A stretch of 64,000 nt of DNA from Rhodanobacter sp. ANJX3 (GTDB taxonomy: Bacteria > Pseudomonadota > Gammaproteobacteria > Xanthomonadales > Rhodanobacteraceae). Below are positions 27,252 to 36,856 of this stretch, in pieces (the stretch's first letter is position 1; each line of letters begins with the position of its first letter). The position numbers and the translations under genes were made by a program. The DNA lies in NCBI RefSeq assembly GCF_014200755.1, contig NZ_JACHCM010000002.1, forward strand, positions 496,001-560,000, given 5' to 3'. The notes under the pieces were generated by a model, which saw nothing but the letters and a program-made list of their open reading frames with translations, was not told the origin of the DNA and did no database searches.

Positions 27252-30200
27252 ATGCTGCATCGTCTGTTTGACCGCACCATGGCGCGTGCAGGTACGTACG
27301 CTCATCTTCAATCGAAGGTGGGTGCGAATCGTCTGTCGATTTTATTGGCGCGTTTGACGCTGCTGCTGATCATTGCCGGCGGGTCGCTGTGGCCAGACCT
27401 AGCGCATGCCAGCGGCCCGAGCACCGAATGTCCGTCGACGCAGATAGAGACTGTGGCATCCGGCGGCACCTTCACGGCGAACTTCATCACTTGTTCCGTC
27501 TTCGGTCTGAGTGGCGTTTCCGTAGAACCGACCCATGGATCATTGTCCGGGGTTGATCCACAGCACGGCAATGGCACCGGCCTGGTCACCTATGTGGCCA
27601 ACGAGAACCCGAGCTCGACCAATTCGATTACCGACAACTTCACCGTGCTCGACGACGAAGGCGATACGATCGCCTTCACCGTCACCATCCAGCCGAACAC
27701 GTCAGCGCTGACGATTTCGCCGGCATCGTTGCCCACGCCGGTGATCGGGCAGTCATACAGCGCGACGCTCAGCGCCAGCGGCGGCGTCGCTCCTTACGCC
27801 TTTTCGGTCAGCGGATTGCCACCGGGGCTCACGTTCAACGCGAACACCATCTCCGGTACGCCAACCGGTACGGGCTCGTTCGTGATCGTGGTCAACGTGA
27901 GCGATTCGACCACGCCCGCCGCGCTCACCGGCAACGAGGATTACACGGTCACCATCGCCGAACCGGTGTTGACCGCGGCGCAGCCGCCGGCGGCCGCGGT
28001 AAATGCGCCGTACAGTTATCAACTGCAGATCAGCGGCGGCACGCCGCCTTATTCAAATTACGCCCTGGTGGCCGGTCATGGCCTGCCTGCCGGACTCAGC
28101 CTCTCCAGCAGCGGCCTCATCACCGGCACGCCCACTGCGGTTGGCACGACCAGCTTCCAGTTCACGGTGTACGACAGCACCAGCGGGACCGCTCCTTTCT
28201 TCGGCACGGTGACCGCCTCGCTGACCGTCAACGCGGTGCCGCCGATCACGCTGAGTCCGTCCACGCTCGGCACGCTGACCGTCGGTGTGCCGGTGAACCA
28301 GACGATCACCCCCAGCGGCGGCTCGGGCGTGTCGCCCTATGCCTTCAGCATCAGCGCGGGCACCCTACCCGCTGGCCTGAATCTGTCCTCCACGACCGGC
28401 GTGCTGTCCGGCACGCCGACCGCGGGCGGCAGCTACAGCTTCACGATCAGCGTGCACGATGGCGGTTCCGGCACCGGCTCGCTCGCCTACAGCGGCACGA
28501 TACAACCGGCAACCATCGCCATCACGCCGACCACGCTCGCGGCAGGCACGCAGGCAACGGCCTATAGCGCAACCGTCACCGCGAGTGGCGGCACCGCGCC
28601 TTACACCTATGCGGTGTCCGCCGGCTCGCTTCCCACCGGCGTGACCTTAAACAACAGCACCGGCGCGCTCAGCGGCACGCCGACCGTCTACGGCAATTTC
28701 AACTTTACCGTCACCGCCACGGACAGCAGCGGCGGCACGCCTTATTCGGGCAGCCGCGGCTATACGCTGACGATCCATCCGAGCGCGCCGACCGTCACTC
28801 CGGCCACTTTGCCCGATCCGGTCGCCGGCGTGGCCTATAGCCAGACGCTGGCAGCCAGCGGCGGCAATCCGCCCTACACGTTTGCGATCAGCAGCGGCAG
28901 CCCGCCACCGGGGATTTCGCTGCTCGGCGACACGGTCTCGGGCACACCCACAGCCACCGGTGTGGCGACGTTCACCGTCCAGGTCACCGACGCTGCCGGC
29001 ACGACGGCGACGCGTACCTATTCGCCAAACGTCGCCGCGCCGACAATCACCATTACGCCGGCGACCGTGCCTGCGGCGACCCTGCATGTGGCGTATTCGC
29101 AGCCACTCGCCGCGCAAGGTGGCACCGCACCGTATACCTTCAGTTTGGCCAGCGGCGCCCTGCCTCCAGGCCTGAGCCTGGGCACCGACGGAACTCTGAG
29201 CGGATCTCCGAGCACCGGTGGCAATTTCAATTTCACTGTCGCCGCCACCGACTCCACCCGCAACGGCACCTACCAGAGCACCCGCAGCTACAGCCTGACG
29301 GTGGCTGCGCCAACCATCACGCTGACGCCCGGCAACCTGCCCGCGGCCGCGGTCGGTAATGCCTACAGCCAGAGCATCGGTGCGACTGGTGGCACGGCGC
29401 CGTATACGTTCGCCGTCACCAGCGGCAATCTGCCCGCCGGGCTACAGCTCAGCAGCAGCGGCACGCTGTCCGGCACGCCTAGCGCCGGCGGCACGGTCAA
29501 CTTCAGCGTGACCGCGACGGACGCCAACACCAATACCGGCACGCTGACGTACTCGCTCACCGTGAATCCGCCGACGCTGAACTTCACGCCGCCGGCCGGC
29601 ACGCTCGATGCGCCTTACGGCAGCGCCTACTCGCAGAGCTTCGCCGGCAGCGGCGGCACGGCGCCGTACACGTTCGTGCTGACTGGCGCCTTGCCGAATG
29701 GCCTAAGCTGGAATCCAGCCACGGCGACGCTGTCGGGCACGCCGACGCAGCCGGGCAACTTTCCCGTCTCGATCACGATGACCGACAGCAGCACCGGCAG
29801 CGGCCCGTTCTCCACGACCCACAACTACACGGTGACCGTCGCCGCGCCCACTATCGTGCTTGCTCCTGCGACGTTGCCCTCGGGAAGCGTCGGTACGGCC
29901 TATGCGCCGAGCCAACTCACGGCCAGCGGCGGCATTGCGCCGTACACCTATTCCATCGTCGCCGGCGCATTGCCCGCCGGCCTGACCCTAAGCGGCAGCG
30001 GTACACTCAGCGGTACGCCGACGGCGGCCGGAAGCTTCAACATTACTGCGCGCGCCACCGATACGAATGGAAGCACCGGCCAGCAAAGCTATACGTTGAC
30101 CATTGCTGCGCCGAGCCTGACCTTGAATCCCGCGACCTTGCCGGTAGCGACCGCCGAGGTGGCCTATTCTCAAAGCATCAGTGCTACTGGTGGCACCGCG

Positions 30201-33200
30201 CCGTACACGTATTCAATCAGCAGCGGCGCGCTGCCGGCCGGCCTGAGCCTGGATTCCACGACAGGCGCACTGGCTGGCACGCCGACCGCGGCCGGTACCT
30301 TCATCGTCAGCATCACCGCCCACGACAGCAGCACCGGCACCGGCGCGCCGTTCACGGCAAGCCGCAACTACACGCTGACGGTGAATGCGCCGAACGTCGC
30401 GATCAGCCCGGCTAGCCTGCCGAATGCCAAAGTGGCGACGGCCTACACCCAGCAGTTCAGCGCCAATGGCGGCAACGGCACCTACAGCTATACCGTGAGC
30501 GCAGGCAGCTTGCCTGCCGGACTGACCTTGAGCAATGGCGGCCAGCTCTCCGGCACGCCGACCAGCGCCGGCAGCTTCAACTTCAGCGTGACCGCAACCG
30601 ATGGCGCCGGCTTTACCGGTACGCAGGCGTATACCCTGGTGGTGGCCACGCCGACCCTGCAGCTGACCCCGGCGAGCCTGCCGGCAGCCACGGCGGAAGC
30701 CGCCTATACCCAGACCCTCACGGCAAGCGGGGGCACTGCGCCTTACACCTATGCCGTGAGTGCAGGAACGCTGCCTGCGGGCCTAACATTGAACGCGAGC
30801 AGCGGCGCACTCTCTGGAACGCCGACCGCTGCCGGCAGCTTCACCTTCACAGTGAAAGCCACCGACAGCACCACCGGCAACGGTGCACCGTTCTCCGTGA
30901 GTCAAAGCTATACGTTCACGGTGAACGCGCCCGCCCTGACGCTGACGCCGACCACTTTGCCGAACGCTCAGTCGGCCGTGGCGTATAGCCAGCAGATCAC
31001 CGCCACTGGAGGCAACGGCACGTACAACTATGCGGTGACTGTCGGAACGCTGCCAGCTGGACTGACGCTTTCCAGCAGTGGCCACCTGGCGGGTACGCCC
31101 AGCAACGTGGGCAGTTTCAGTTTCACTGTGACCGCCACCGATGGCCTGGGCTTCACCGGCTCGCAGGCTTACGCCTTGGTGGTCGGTGCGCCGACTCTGC
31201 AGCTGACGCCGACAAGCCTGCCGGCGGCTACGGCGGAAGCGACCTACACGCAGTCGTTCACGGCCAGCGGGGGCACGGCGCCGTACACCTATGCGGTGAG
31301 TGCAGGCACTCTGCCTGCGGGCCTGACACTGAATGCAAGCAACGGCGTCTTGTCGGGAACGCCGACGGTCGCCGGCTCCTTTATTTTCAGCATTCGCGCT
31401 ACGGACAGCAGCGGCGGCGTTGGCGCGCCGTTCTCGATCAGCCAGAGTTATACATTCACGGTGAATGCGCCCAGCCTCACGTTGACGCCTGCCACCTTGC
31501 CGCAAGGCAAAGTGGCTGTTGCTTATACGCAGACCACCTTGTCTGCATCCGGCGGGTCCGCCCCATACACCTATGCGGTGACTTCGGGTTCGTTGCCTGC
31601 CGGACTAACACTCAGTCCAGCCGGCGTAGTGTCAGGCACACCGACCGCCGCCGGTTCGTTCAACGTCACCGTAACGGCAACCGATAAGTTCGATTTTCAG
31701 GGGGCCCAGGCTTACGTCGTTGTGATCGGGCAGGAAGTGCCCGTTGTGTCTAACGGCGCCGCCAGCACGAATGCCAACACCGCCGTGACGATCCCGGTGA
31801 CTAGCGAAGGTGGGCCGATTACAAGCGCCACTGTGACTCAACAGCCGGTGCACGGCACGGCGACGGTCAACGGGCTGAGCATCGTCTACACACCGGCATC
31901 GAACTATTTTGGCACCGATGCGTTCGAGTACACCGCGACGGGCTCAGGCGGCACGTCCGCACCGGCGACGGAAACCATCACGGTCGTTGCGGGTGCGGTG
32001 CCGGTGGCTACTGCGCAGTCAGCGACCGTGCTCGCCGGAAAATCGGTCACTTTGCACGCCACCACGGGGGCCACGAACGGACCGTTCACTGCCGCAGCCA
32101 TCGCCACACAGCCGTCCTCCGGCACGGTGGTCGTCCAAGGCACCGATCTGGTCTACACCGCGGCGGCCGATGCCTCAGGCAGCGTCGGTTTCGACTACAC
32201 GCTGTCCAACGCTTTCGGTGCCTCCAAGCCGGCGCATGTCACCCTGACGATCAATGGAGTGCCTGTAGCACCCACGCTCGAGGCCACGACGATCGCCGGC
32301 TCGACGGTGCAGATTGATCTCACGGCCAGCGCACACGGCGGTCCGTTTACGGCGGCGACGCTGGTGTCGGTTTCGCCGGCCAACGCCGGTTCGGCAACGA
32401 TCAAGGCCAGCGGCACGGGATACACGCTGTCTTATACGGCAGCGCCGACGTTCGGTGGTGCTGCGGTGTTGCGTTATACGCTCAGCAACGCGTACGCCAC
32501 TTCAGCGCCTGGCACGTTGACGGTCAGCGTGACTTTGCGCAGCGACCCGTCGAAGAACGCCGAAGTGCTCGGCGTGCTCGATGCACAGGCGGATGCGACA
32601 CGTCGCATGGCGATAGGGCAGATCAGCAACTTCCAGCGTCGTCTAGAAGCACTTCACAGCGGCAGCGCCGGCGGCGGTTTCAGCAACGGCATCACCGCTA
32701 GCTCGGCGGACAGCGTGCGCCGCCCCGACGTGATGGCGGATCTGAATAACGGTACTCAGAACGGAACGACCCGCTTCCTGGTCTCGCCGGACGCGCCGAC
32801 GTCGACCAGTCCGCTGATCGGACCTAGCGGCAGCGGCTCCACGTTGGGCGGTTTCTCGATCTGGACCGGCGGTGCCGTGAACTTCGGCAAGACCCAGCCG
32901 GGCACCAGCGACAACGGCGTCGACTTCACGACGCAAGGTTTGAGCGTGGGTGCGGATAAACAGGTGACCGAACGACTGGCGATGGGCGTGGGCGTCGGCT
33001 ACGGCCACGACGATTCGGACATCGGTCAACACGACAGCCGAAGTACCGTCAACAGCTACAACGGGGCGATCTACGCCAGCTTCCGTCCAACGGAGGCGCT
33101 CTACGCCGATGCGTTGCTTGGCTATCAATGGCTGTCGTTCGATGCGCGTCGCTATGTCACCGACGACAGCAATACCGTGTTCGGCAATCGCGATGGCAAG

Positions 33201-33689
33201 CAGTGGTTCGGATCGTTTTCGGTGGGTTACGAACACCACACCGACGACGGCCTGCTGTTTACATCCTATGGCCGTTTGGACCTGGCCCACGCGAATCTCG
33301 ATGCCTACACCGAGCACGGCGACGCGACCTATTCGCTCGCGTACCAGCGGCAGACGGTCAAGACCAGCACAGGTACGCTTGGTGTGCTGGCGCAGTGGTC
33401 GGTCAAGAGCGACTACGGCGTGTGGGCTCCACAACTGCGCGCGGAGTTCGGTCATGACTTGCAGGGATCGAGTGAAGCCACGATGCGCTATGCCGATCTA
33501 CTGAGCGGACCGCTGTATCAGGCGACCCTGCTCAATCAGTCACGCAACCACACGTTGCTTGGTGCCGGCATAGGCCTGCAGACCGTTCAAGGCTGGACGT
33601 TCCGTGCCGAGTATCAGAACTATCTGGACAATACGAGCAAGGACAATCAATCGATCCTACTGGGCGTGGAGAAAAAGTTCGATCCGTGA
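27252..33689 (+). CDS. Giant putative-Ig-repeat autotransporter adhesin
   Basis: 2145 residues. A long signal region (about 28-54, LLIIAGGSLWPDLAHAS) is followed by about 15 tandem putative-Ig (He_PIG) repeats of 85-95 residues (about 150-1490), each with the cadence P-LP---V---Y-Q---ASGGTAPYTY and LPAGLTL-----LSGTPTAAG. Three cadherin/Ig-like domains follow (VTQQPVHGTATVNGLSIVYT, FGTDAFEYT, about 1495-1770), then a helical linker (QADATRRMAIGQISNFQRRL) and a type V autotransporter barrel (last ~290 residues, from GFSIWTGGAVNFGK to LGVEKKFDP). It should display a long rod on the cell surface. It is divergent from the tail-collar operon. RBS GAGGGG precedes the ATG. Confidence 0.93.
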   Translation: MLHRLFDRTMARAGTYAHLQSKVGANRLSILLARLTLLLIIAGGSLWPDLAHASGPSTECPSTQIETVASGGTFTANFITCSVFGLSGVSVEPTHGSLSGVDPQHGNGTGLVTYVANENPSSTNSITDNFTVLDDEGDTIAFTVTIQPNTSALTISPASLPTPVIGQSYSATLSASGGVAPYAFSVSGLPPGLTFNANTISGTPTGTGSFVIVVNVSDSTTPAALTGNEDYTVTIAEPVLTAAQPPAAAVNAPYSYQLQISGGTPPYSNYALVAGHGLPAGLSLSSSGLITGTPTAVGTTSFQFTVYDSTSGTAPFFGTVTASLTVNAVPPITLSPSTLGTLTVGVPVNQTITPSGGSGVSPYAFSISAGTLPAGLNLSSTTGVLSGTPTAGGSYSFTISVHDGGSGTGSLAYSGTIQPATIAITPTTLAAGTQATAYSATVTASGGTAPYTYAVSAGSLPTGVTLNNSTGALSGTPTVYGNFNFTVTATDSSGGTPYSGSRGYTLTIHPSAPTVTPATLPDPVAGVAYSQTLAASGGNPPYTFAISSGSPPPGISLLGDTVSGTPTATGVATFTVQVTDAAGTTATRTYSPNVAAPTITITPATVPAATLHVAYSQPLAAQGGTAPYTFSLASGALPPGLSLGTDGTLSGSPSTGGNFNFTVAATDSTRNGTYQSTRSYSLTVAAPTITLTPGNLPAAAVGNAYSQSIGATGGTAPYTFAVTSGNLPAGLQLSSSGTLSGTPSAGGTVNFSVTATDANTNTGTLTYSLTVNPPTLNFTPPAGTLDAPYGSAYSQSFAGSGGTAPYTFVLTGALPNGLSWNPATATLSGTPTQPGNFPVSITMTDSSTGSGPFSTTHNYTVTVAAPTIVLAPATLPSGSVGTAYAPSQLTASGGIAPYTYSIVAGALPAGLTLSGSGTLSGTPTAAGSFNITARATDTNGSTGQQSYTLTIAAPSLTLNPATLPVATAEVAYSQSISATGGTAPYTYSISSGALPAGLSLDSTTGALAGTPTAAGTFIVSITAHDSSTGTGAPFTASRNYTLTVNAPNVAISPASLPNAKVATAYTQQFSANGGNGTYSYTVSAGSLPAGLTLSNGGQLSGTPTSAGSFNFSVTATDGAGFTGTQAYTLVVATPTLQLTPASLPAATAEAAYTQTLTASGGTAPYTYAVSAGTLPAGLTLNASSGALSGTPTAAGSFTFTVKATDSTTGNGAPFSVSQSYTFTVNAPALTLTPTTLPNAQSAVAYSQQITATGGNGTYNYAVTVGTLPAGLTLSSSGHLAGTPSNVGSFSFTVTATDGLGFTGSQAYALVVGAPTLQLTPTSLPAATAEATYTQSFTASGGTAPYTYAVSAGTLPAGLTLNASNGVLSGTPTVAGSFIFSIRATDSSGGVGAPFSISQSYTFTVNAPSLTLTPATLPQGKVAVAYTQTTLSASGGSAPYTYAVTSGSLPAGLTLSPAGVVSGTPTAAGSFNVTVTATDKFDFQGAQAYVVVIGQEVPVVSNGAASTNANTAVTIPVTSEGGPITSATVTQQPVHGTATVNGLSIVYTPASNYFGTDAFEYTATGSGGTSAPATETITVVAGAVPVATAQSATVLAGKSVTLHATTGATNGPFTAAAIATQPSSGTVVVQGTDLVYTAAADASGSVGFDYTLSNAFGASKPAHVTLTINGVPVAPTLEATTIAGSTVQIDLTASAHGGPFTAATLVSVSPANAGSATIKASGTGYTLSYTAAPTFGGAAVLRYTLSNAYATSAPGTLTVSVTLRSDPSKNAEVLGVLDAQADATRRMAIGQISNFQRRLEALHSGSAGGGFSNGITASSADSVRRPDVMADLNNGTQNGTTRFLVSPDAPTSTSPLIGPSGSGSTLGGFSIWTGGAVNFGKTQPGTSDNGVDFTTQGLSVGADKQVTERLAMGVGVGYGHDDSDIGQHDSRSTVNSYNGAIYASFRPTEALYADALLGYQWLSFDARRYVTDDSNTVFGNRDGKQWFGSFSVGYEHHTDDGLLFTSYGRLDLAHANLDAYTEHGDATYSLAYQRQTVKTSTGTLGVLAQWSVKSDYGVWAPQLRAEFGHDLQGSSEATMRYADLLSGPLYQATLLNQSRNHTLLGAGIGLQTVQGWTFRAEYQNYLDNTSKDNQSILLGVEKKFDP

Positions 33690-34173
33690 GTGGCCTTAGG
33701 CTGCTTAAAATTGGGCAGAACGGCGCTCAGTGTCCAAGCATGATATCGCGACTGCGGCTCCGCACTTCTGAATCTTCGCAGTGGTCACGTTCCACTCCGT
33801 GACCTCGCGAACCTACCCCTGAATATAAGGTGGGGGCTCGTTGCGTGGAGACCGCCATTAGCAATCAGCAGGTCCTTACCTATACAAATTCGGTAGCCGC
33901 CCAAGAAAGTTCGCTCGTCGCTATAGGAAGAACAACTATTCAGTTGCTGGATTGCCTATGACGCCCTCGAATAGCCTGTCGAATTAAAAACGGAAAGCAG
34001 CTCACAACGCCGCATTCTACGCAGCCATTTCTGCCTCTATATCTTCGGCGGTTTGGCCGGCGACGTTCAGCAAAAGTCCGAAATCGGCTAGAAACGGACG
34101 GGCTCGAACGTCGCGTTTCGGGCCGGCTGGATGACATCGTCCTATCGTCTCTCGCACCGGAGGTTGCTGATAC
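33690..34173. other. Intergenic region, no gene seen
   Basis: About 480 bp after the autotransporter; AT-richer than the adhesin gene. Opposite-strand ORFs here are shadows extending into the next gene. No clear terminator stem with a T-run. Confidence 0.45.
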
Positions 34174-34803
34174 ATGCAAACGTCACAAGAAAAAGAGTAC
34201 TTCGCACCCGAAGTGGGGGTAAACCAACTCGCCGCGGCCATCGCGCTTATGTGCTCATCGAAGATGGTTGAGTTAGATCGCGATAGCAGCGCGTTCAAGC
34301 CCGTCTCAGAATTTGCCTTTGAAGATGAGGCGCGTAAGCAGCACCCGATATTCGGTCGAGTAATGTTGTGGATCCTATTTTCCACGGGAGCTGAGTACCT
34401 ACTGAAGGCATCATTGATTTTTTCGGGTTTGCTGGAGATCAAGACGCAACAGAAGCTGGGTATACCTTCGAAAGAAACGCCGTGGACATCAGAATGGCTG
34501 CTAAGCGTTCCGCATGCTGGCGTCGAGGATTTCAGTACAATGGGTCGAGTCAAATCACAACTCGCTCAACTGTTTTATCGTCATCAAGGCGTTTCGCAAG
34601 AGGACAGGGAGAGGGTCCAGCATACCTACGACTTGCTTACAGACGCTATTCGCAATCGTGATGCGCACGCCTACGTCCAAGGAGTTCGAGCTGCGCACTT
34701 CCACGTACTCGAGACTTTTTGCTCCGCCTTCAACACACTACTTTCCTTGGTCGAAGAAAACGCGTTAAAAGGCGCGCTGAAGATTGCGATGCCCAACGCC
34801 TAG
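34174..34803 (+). CDS. HEPN-like hypothetical protein
   Basis: 209 residues, helical, with R160-NRDA-H165 in TDAIRNRDAHAYV, an R-x4-H motif as in HEPN ribonuclease domains, placed in the C-terminal helix pair as expected. The preceding LQLTYDLL-like helices and LWILFSTGAEYLLKASLIFS are also compatible with HEPN. HEPN proteins cut or bind RNA, often in toxin-antitoxin or defence systems. No nucleotidyltransferase partner is adjacent. GGAGG precedes the ATG by 10 bases. The gene is AT-richer than the core, suggesting acquisition. HEPN assignment is by motif only. Confidence 0.6.
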   Translation: MQTSQEKEYFAPEVGVNQLAAAIALMCSSKMVELDRDSSAFKPVSEFAFEDEARKQHPIFGRVMLWILFSTGAEYLLKASLIFSGLLEIKTQQKLGIPSKETPWTSEWLLSVPHAGVEDFSTMGRVKSQLAQLFYRHQGVSQEDRERVQHTYDLLTDAIRNRDAHAYVQGVRAAHFHVLETFCSAFNTLLSLVEENALKGALKIAMPNA

Positions 34804-35118
34804 CGTCCAAGCAAAGGCAATAGATTAGGCGAAAAGATCAGTCCGACGACTGCTAAGCGGCAAGGTATTCTTGGAAGGCCTTTTCTGCTACAGGCCGGAT
34901 AACCACGAGGCACGGTCTCCATCCAAAAGGTCACTGACCGGCCATCAAGAGACACTCGGCATGCAACATCGAACGACCGGAGTCCGACTGGCTCCGGCCA
35001 TTCTATGGATATGCGCTCACCTAATAGGCGATTCGTTCGTCGCTCACATAGCGCGCTTGCAACCTTGATTTTGCTCATGAGGACATGCGCAAATTGCCTA
35101 CCGAGCCTGGAAAGGCTC

Positions 35119-36000
35119 TTAACCCAGTCGCGTCAACGCGAAATCGATAAAGCTTCGCAGCTTGGCGCTAGGCCTTACTTCGGGCAATCGGACGATGTGT
35201 ACCGCCCGCGTAGGGAGCTCCCAATCGGGCAGGAGTTGCACTACGTGACCTGCCGCGATGGCGGGTGCCAGCAATGCGTCCGCTTGCATGATCACGCCCA
35301 CTCCTGCTATCGCGGCACTCAGCAGCGCCTGGCCATTGTTGGTGCTGAATTGTCCGCGAACTGGGACCTTAACGACATCGTCGCCTCGCGCAAAACGCCA
35401 GATGTGGCTCGGTCCCCAAACTGCAAAATTAAGCAGCGCATGGCCTTCAAGTTCGGACGGATGCGCCGGCATACCATAGCGTGCTATCCAACTGGGACTG
35501 GCCACGGCGAACATGCGAGACATGGCGAGCGGACGCGCGATCAGCCTATCGTCGAGCGTGCGGCTCATTCGCACACCGCAGTCGAAGCCTTCTTCCGCGA
35601 GATCAACCACGCGATCATTCAAACTCAGGTCCACTTTCACTTGCGGGTGCGCAGCAAGGTAGTCGCCGATCACTGGCGTAAGCCGATGGGCACCAAACGA
35701 TACGGGCGCCGTGATCCGGAGTATGCCTTGCGGCACAGTGTGCAAAGAGTCGGCAACGCCGTCGGCGGTTTGCACGGTCGCTAGCACGTCGCGACATCGC
35801 TCGACGTAAGCCGCGCCAATGTCAGTAAGTCGATGTCGGCGCGTCGTTCGCTCTAGCAGTCTTGCGCCCAACTGGGTTTCGATAGCGTGGATGTGCTTAC
35901 CAACCATCACCGCCGAGAGATTCAATGCCGTTGCTGCCGCTGCGAAGCTGCCCGCATCGACCGTCGCAACGAACACTTCCATGGCACGCAGTTTGTCCAT
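35119..36000 (-). CDS. LysR-family transcriptional regulator
   Basis: 293 residues from the ATG at 36000 (MDKLRAMEVFVATVDAGSFA). The N-terminal winged HTH reads AAAATALNLSAVMVGKHIHA IETQLGARLLERTTRRHRLT, then the effector domain with LRITAPVSFGAHRLTPVIGD. The earlier in-frame Met codons (36042, 36012) are less likely. It is divergent from the SDR gene across about 100 bp of AT-rich DNA, so it probably controls that gene in response to a small ligand. Confidence 0.93.
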   Translation of the reverse strand: MDKLRAMEVFVATVDAGSFAAAATALNLSAVMVGKHIHAIETQLGARLLERTTRRHRLTDIGAAYVERCRDVLATVQTADGVADSLHTVPQGILRITAPVSFGAHRLTPVIGDYLAAHPQVKVDLSLNDRVVDLAEEGFDCGVRMSRTLDDRLIARPLAMSRMFAVASPSWIARYGMPAHPSELEGHALLNFAVWGPSHIWRFARGDDVVKVPVRGQFSTNNGQALLSAAIAGVGVIMQADALLAPAIAAGHVVQLLPDWELPTRAVHIVRLPEVRPSAKLRSFIDFALTRLG

Positions 36001-36101
36001 ATTACTAACCATTGGTTTCGAATGTGCGAACAATACGCTCATTTATCCAAATAAGTATTTGCAAAATAATCCTCCTATCCCATCTTTCAAAGGAGTTGGA
36101 T

Positions 36102-36704
36102 ATGAAGGTTTTAGTAATTGGTGCGAGCGGTACCGTTGGCAGTGCGGTTGTCGCAGCGTTGGTCGATCGGCACGAGGTGGTCCGCGTGGGTCGCGAGCAC
36201 GGCGATTTCCGCGTCGATATCACGAGTGACGACAGCGTGGAGGGGATGTTTAAAGCAGTCGGTCCATTAGACGCTATCGTTTCGACGACAGGTAGCTTGT
36301 TCTTCGGGCCCCTCGCGACGATGCGGCCAGCAGATTTCAACATCGGCTTGCAGGACAAGCTACTTGGCCAAGTGCGGGTCGCGCTGCTGGGCCAGCATAT
36401 GTTGCGTGAGGGCGGCTCAATCACGCTGACCACGGGGATCGTCGCCGAAGAGCCGATCAGACAGGGAGCCAACGCGACCGCCGTCAACGCATCGATTGAA
36501 GGCTTTGTGCGGGCGGCGGCAATTGAATTGCCTCGCAATTTACGCATTAACGCCGTGAGCCCGACGGTATTGACGGAGTCCAAAGGCGTCTATGGGCCAT
36601 TCTTTCCCGGCTTCGAGTCGGTGCCTGCGACCCGTGTCGCAATGGCGTATGTGCGGAGTGTAGAGGGACCCCAGACGGGGCGCGTTTATCAGGTATGGCA
36701 ATAA
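36102..36704 (+). CDS. Short SDR-family oxidoreductase
   Basis: 200 residues, a short Rossmann SDR: MKVLVIGASGTVGSAVVAAL gives the cofactor GxxGxxG. The usual active-site YxxxK is replaced by NATAVNASIEGFVRAAAIEL, as in the short ~200-residue SDR subgroup, and the RINAVSPTVLTESKGVYG motif follows. NAD(P)-dependent oxidoreductase of unknown substrate. The ATG at 36102 has AAGGAG 6 bases upstream. Divergent from a LysR regulator, its likely controller. Confidence 0.9.
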   Translation: MKVLVIGASGTVGSAVVAALVDRHEVVRVGREHGDFRVDITSDDSVEGMFKAVGPLDAIVSTTGSLFFGPLATMRPADFNIGLQDKLLGQVRVALLGQHMLREGGSITLTTGIVAEEPIRQGANATAVNASIEGFVRAAAIELPRNLRINAVSPTVLTESKGVYGPFFPGFESVPATRVAMAYVRSVEGPQTGRVYQVWQ

Positions 36705-36856
36705 GATTGGAGGCGGCTTACAAGCCGCCAGATCAGAACGATCGACTGCTAAGGTCAATGGCCGCTTCCACCAACGTTGCAGACATATTGGGTGCGAGCG
36801 TGAAAGACGGCAACGGGTCGATTTCAGCCGTTCTCAGCTTTTCCAAGCTCAGCGTC

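Noticed and set aside
34017..34553. Minus ORF of 178 codons overlapping the HEPN-like gene
   Set aside because: The plus gene has a good RBS and a coherent helical protein; the minus frame has no family features.
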